From an uncultured Pelagibacteraceae bacterium (lineage in GTDB: Bacteria; Pseudomonadota; Alphaproteobacteria; Pelagibacterales; Pelagibacteraceae): a stretch of DNA of 59,290 nt. Within the stretch, counting starts at the first letter, position 1; each line of letters starts with the position of its first letter. A program made the translations under genes and the position numbers. The stretch lies in contig CACBWM010000008.1 in assembly GCA_902542975.1 (NCBI GenBank), positions 1-59,290 of the forward strand, in the 5' to 3' direction. Below the pieces are notes generated by a model, which was not told the origin of the DNA, did not search any database, and worked only from the letters and a program-made list of their open reading frames with translations. Below are positions 55,791 to 59,290 of this stretch, piece after piece.

Positions 55791-56695
55791 AAAATTTTAT
55801 CCACTAAGAAAAAAACAAATATTAAAAATAAGTAAATAATTGAATAGCTGAAAATATGTCTAGCTTTCTTTATGTTAAATTTTCCAACTTTATAGTTGTA
55901 AAGCTGGTAGCAAATTAAATTATAATAAAATGTAAGTAGTAAGCTAAGTGTTAAGAATACTTCACCGACAAATCCAATGTAATATGGGAAAACAATTGTA
56001 GGTATCATTAAAAAAGAATAAATTAGAATATTCTTTTTAGTATCCTGAATTCCATTAGTTACTGGAAGCATTGGAATACCAGCTTTTTTATAATCATCAG
56101 CTTTGTATAAGCTTAATGCCCAAAAGTGTGATGGTGTCCAAAAGAAAATTATTAAGAAAAAAGCAATCGATTCCAATGAAATAGAATTTGTTGCTATTGC
56201 CCACCCAATTACTGGTGGCAAAGCTCCTGATGCTCCACCTATAACAATATTTTGTGGAGTTTTTCTTTTTAACCAGATTGTATAAACAAATACGTAAAAT
56301 AATATTGTAAACAATAATAGAAATGCTGATAAAGTATTTGTAACAAAGTATAAGCTTACAACTGAAATAATTGACAGAGATGTTCCAAAATATAATGCTT
56401 GGTTTCTGTTCAGCTTTCCTCTTGGAATTGGACGCAAGCAAGTTCTAGACATTAATTTATCTAAGTCAGCTTCATACCACATGTTAAGTGCTCCTGCTGC
56501 TCCAGCGCCAAAGGCAACAATTAATATTCCAATAACTGATTGTTGAAACGAAACTGAAGTAGGAGCTGTTAATAGACCAACTGCACAAGTGAAGATAACA
56601 AGAGACATTACCCTTGGTTTCATTAGCTTTAATAATTCAGGAATTATACCTAATTCGTAATATGATTTTTTTACTTTAGAATACGTCGTAGCCAT
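55787..56695 (-). CDS. ctaB: Protoheme IX farnesyltransferase (heme O synthase)
   Basis: UbiA-superfamily membrane enzyme that adds farnesyl to heme B for heme A. 302 aa, about nine hydrophobic helices. The prenyl-diphosphate motif is NMWYEADLDKLMSRTCLRP followed by IPRG; the second conserved loop has FFWTPSHFWALSLYKADDYK. It sits 26 bp after coxA. Confidence 0.96.
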   Translation of the reverse strand: MATTYSKVKKSYYELGIIPELLKLMKPRVMSLVIFTCAVGLLTAPTSVSFQQSVIGILIVAFGAGAAGALNMWYEADLDKLMSRTCLRPIPRGKLNRNQALYFGTSLSIISVVSLYFVTNTLSAFLLLFTILFYVFVYTIWLKRKTPQNIVIGGASGALPPVIGWAIATNSISLESIAFFLIIFFWTPSHFWALSLYKADDYKKAGIPMLPVTNGIQDTKKNILIYSFLMIPTIVFPYYIGFVGEVFLTLSLLLTFYYNLICYQLYNYKVGKFNIKKARHIFSYSIIYLFLIFVFFLVDKIL

Positions 56696-56721
56696 TTTAA
56701 TTTTTATATCTTAAGACGTTA

Positions 56722-59171
<2,450 letters not shown>

Positions 59172-59195
59172 TTGTTTTCTATATAGATCGAAAAT

Positions 59196-59226
59196 ATTAT
59201 AAAAAATACTAGAGAATTCGCGACAA
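59196..59226 (-). promoter_or_regulatory. Candidate cox operon promoter
   Basis: Reading on the minus strand: TTGTCG (59226-59221) as -35, a 19-bp spacer, and TATAAT (59201-59196) as a consensus -10. Transcription would start near 59189 with an 18-base leader to the coxB ATG. The spacer is 2 bp longer than ideal, so this is tentative. Confidence 0.35.
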
Positions 59227-59261
59227 TTTATCAATTTTGCAAATAATTGATCACAGATAAC

Positions 59262-59275
59262 GCGGATATAACCGC
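59262..59275. promoter_or_regulatory. GC-rich dyad upstream of coxB
   Basis: GCGG-ATATAA-CCGC, a 4-bp inverted repeat with a 6-base centre, standing out against AT-rich DNA about 90 bp upstream of coxB. It could be an operator for the oxidase operon or belong to whatever gene lies beyond the window edge. No gene is seen between 59172 and 59290. Confidence 0.25.
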
Positions 59276-59290
59276 AGTTTCAGACCTTAA

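Noticed and set aside
59172..59234. 21-residue N-terminal extension of coxB
   Set aside because: The downstream ATG gives a standard signal peptide, and a candidate -10 lies within the extension.

Overview
The window is a dense, AT-rich stretch of an alphaproteobacterial chromosome that looks like SAR11 (Candidatus Pelagibacter or a close relative). The signs are very low GC, genes that overlap by 1-25 bp or lie a few bases apart, small proteins for their families, a CcrM-type GANTC methyltransferase, a bc1 plus aa3-type respiratory set, and a crtI-crtB-crtY-blh block that makes retinal for a rhodopsin. No rRNA, CRISPR array, insertion sequence or integrase gene was seen. There is one tRNA gene, tRNA-Gln(UUG). 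No gene-free stretch exceeds about 220 bp.

Layout. 1-4.2 kb: carA (cut by the window edge) and carB. 4.2-8.4 kb: a 2OG-Fe(II) oxygenase-like gene with an ELM1-like gene, trxB, a PsiE-family protein and an aspartate-type aminotransferase. 8.4-14.2 kb: uvrB, two folate-type genes, uvrC, pgsA. 14.2-17.7 kb: ilvE, then a MarR / OmpR-type regulator / histidine kinase run resembling PetP-PetR, and ubiK. 17.8-23.7 kb: lgt, midA-like, pgeF, prs, rplY, pth, ychF. 23.7-26.3 kb: the cytochrome bc1 operon petABC on the minus strand. 26.3-36.6 kb: trmL, hemF, greA, cca with tRNA-Gln, ispE, a TPR protein, a family 4-like uracil-DNA glycosylase, rnhB, ccrM, a flavin monooxygenase and mutY. 36.6-40.2 kb: a DciA-like DUF721 gene, a DsbA-like thiol protein and a short SMC. 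40.2-42.6 kb: the ATP synthase F0 operon atpI-B-E-F'-F. 42.6-49.4 kb: crtI-crtB-crtY-blh, a 56-residue membrane peptide, ispH, thrB, rnhA. 49.35-51.8 kb: an accessory islet. 51.8-59.2 kb: a peroxiredoxin, thrC and the cytochrome c oxidase operon (coxB-coxA-ctaB-coxF-like-ctaG-coxC-surf1).

How it fits together: most of the window is energy metabolism. The bc1 complex, the aa3-type oxidase with its assembly factors (heme O synthase, Cox11, SURF1), heme synthesis (hemF) and ATP synthase F0 sit with the retinal pathway, and ispH supplies the isoprenoid precursors. The rest is mainly DNA repair and replication (uvrB, uvrC, UDG, mutY, rnhA, rnhB, smc, DciA-like, ccrM) and tRNA or translation upkeep.

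The most unusual part is the islet at 49,355-51,803. Three direct copies of a short hairpin-forming core sit at its left end, middle and right end. Each of the two intervals between cores carries short direct repeats near both ends, mostly spaced 11 bp apart, and holds only cargo: an HNH nuclease plus a polylysine-tailed membrane protein in the first, one small membrane protein in the second. This has the layout of two very small integrative elements inserted in tandem at the 3' end of rnhA, with core and arm-type sites but no recombinase. Other points of interest are a perfect GANTC-containing dyad in the ccrM promoter, an SMC with no recognisable hinge, and two divergent genes whose start codons abut as CATATG.
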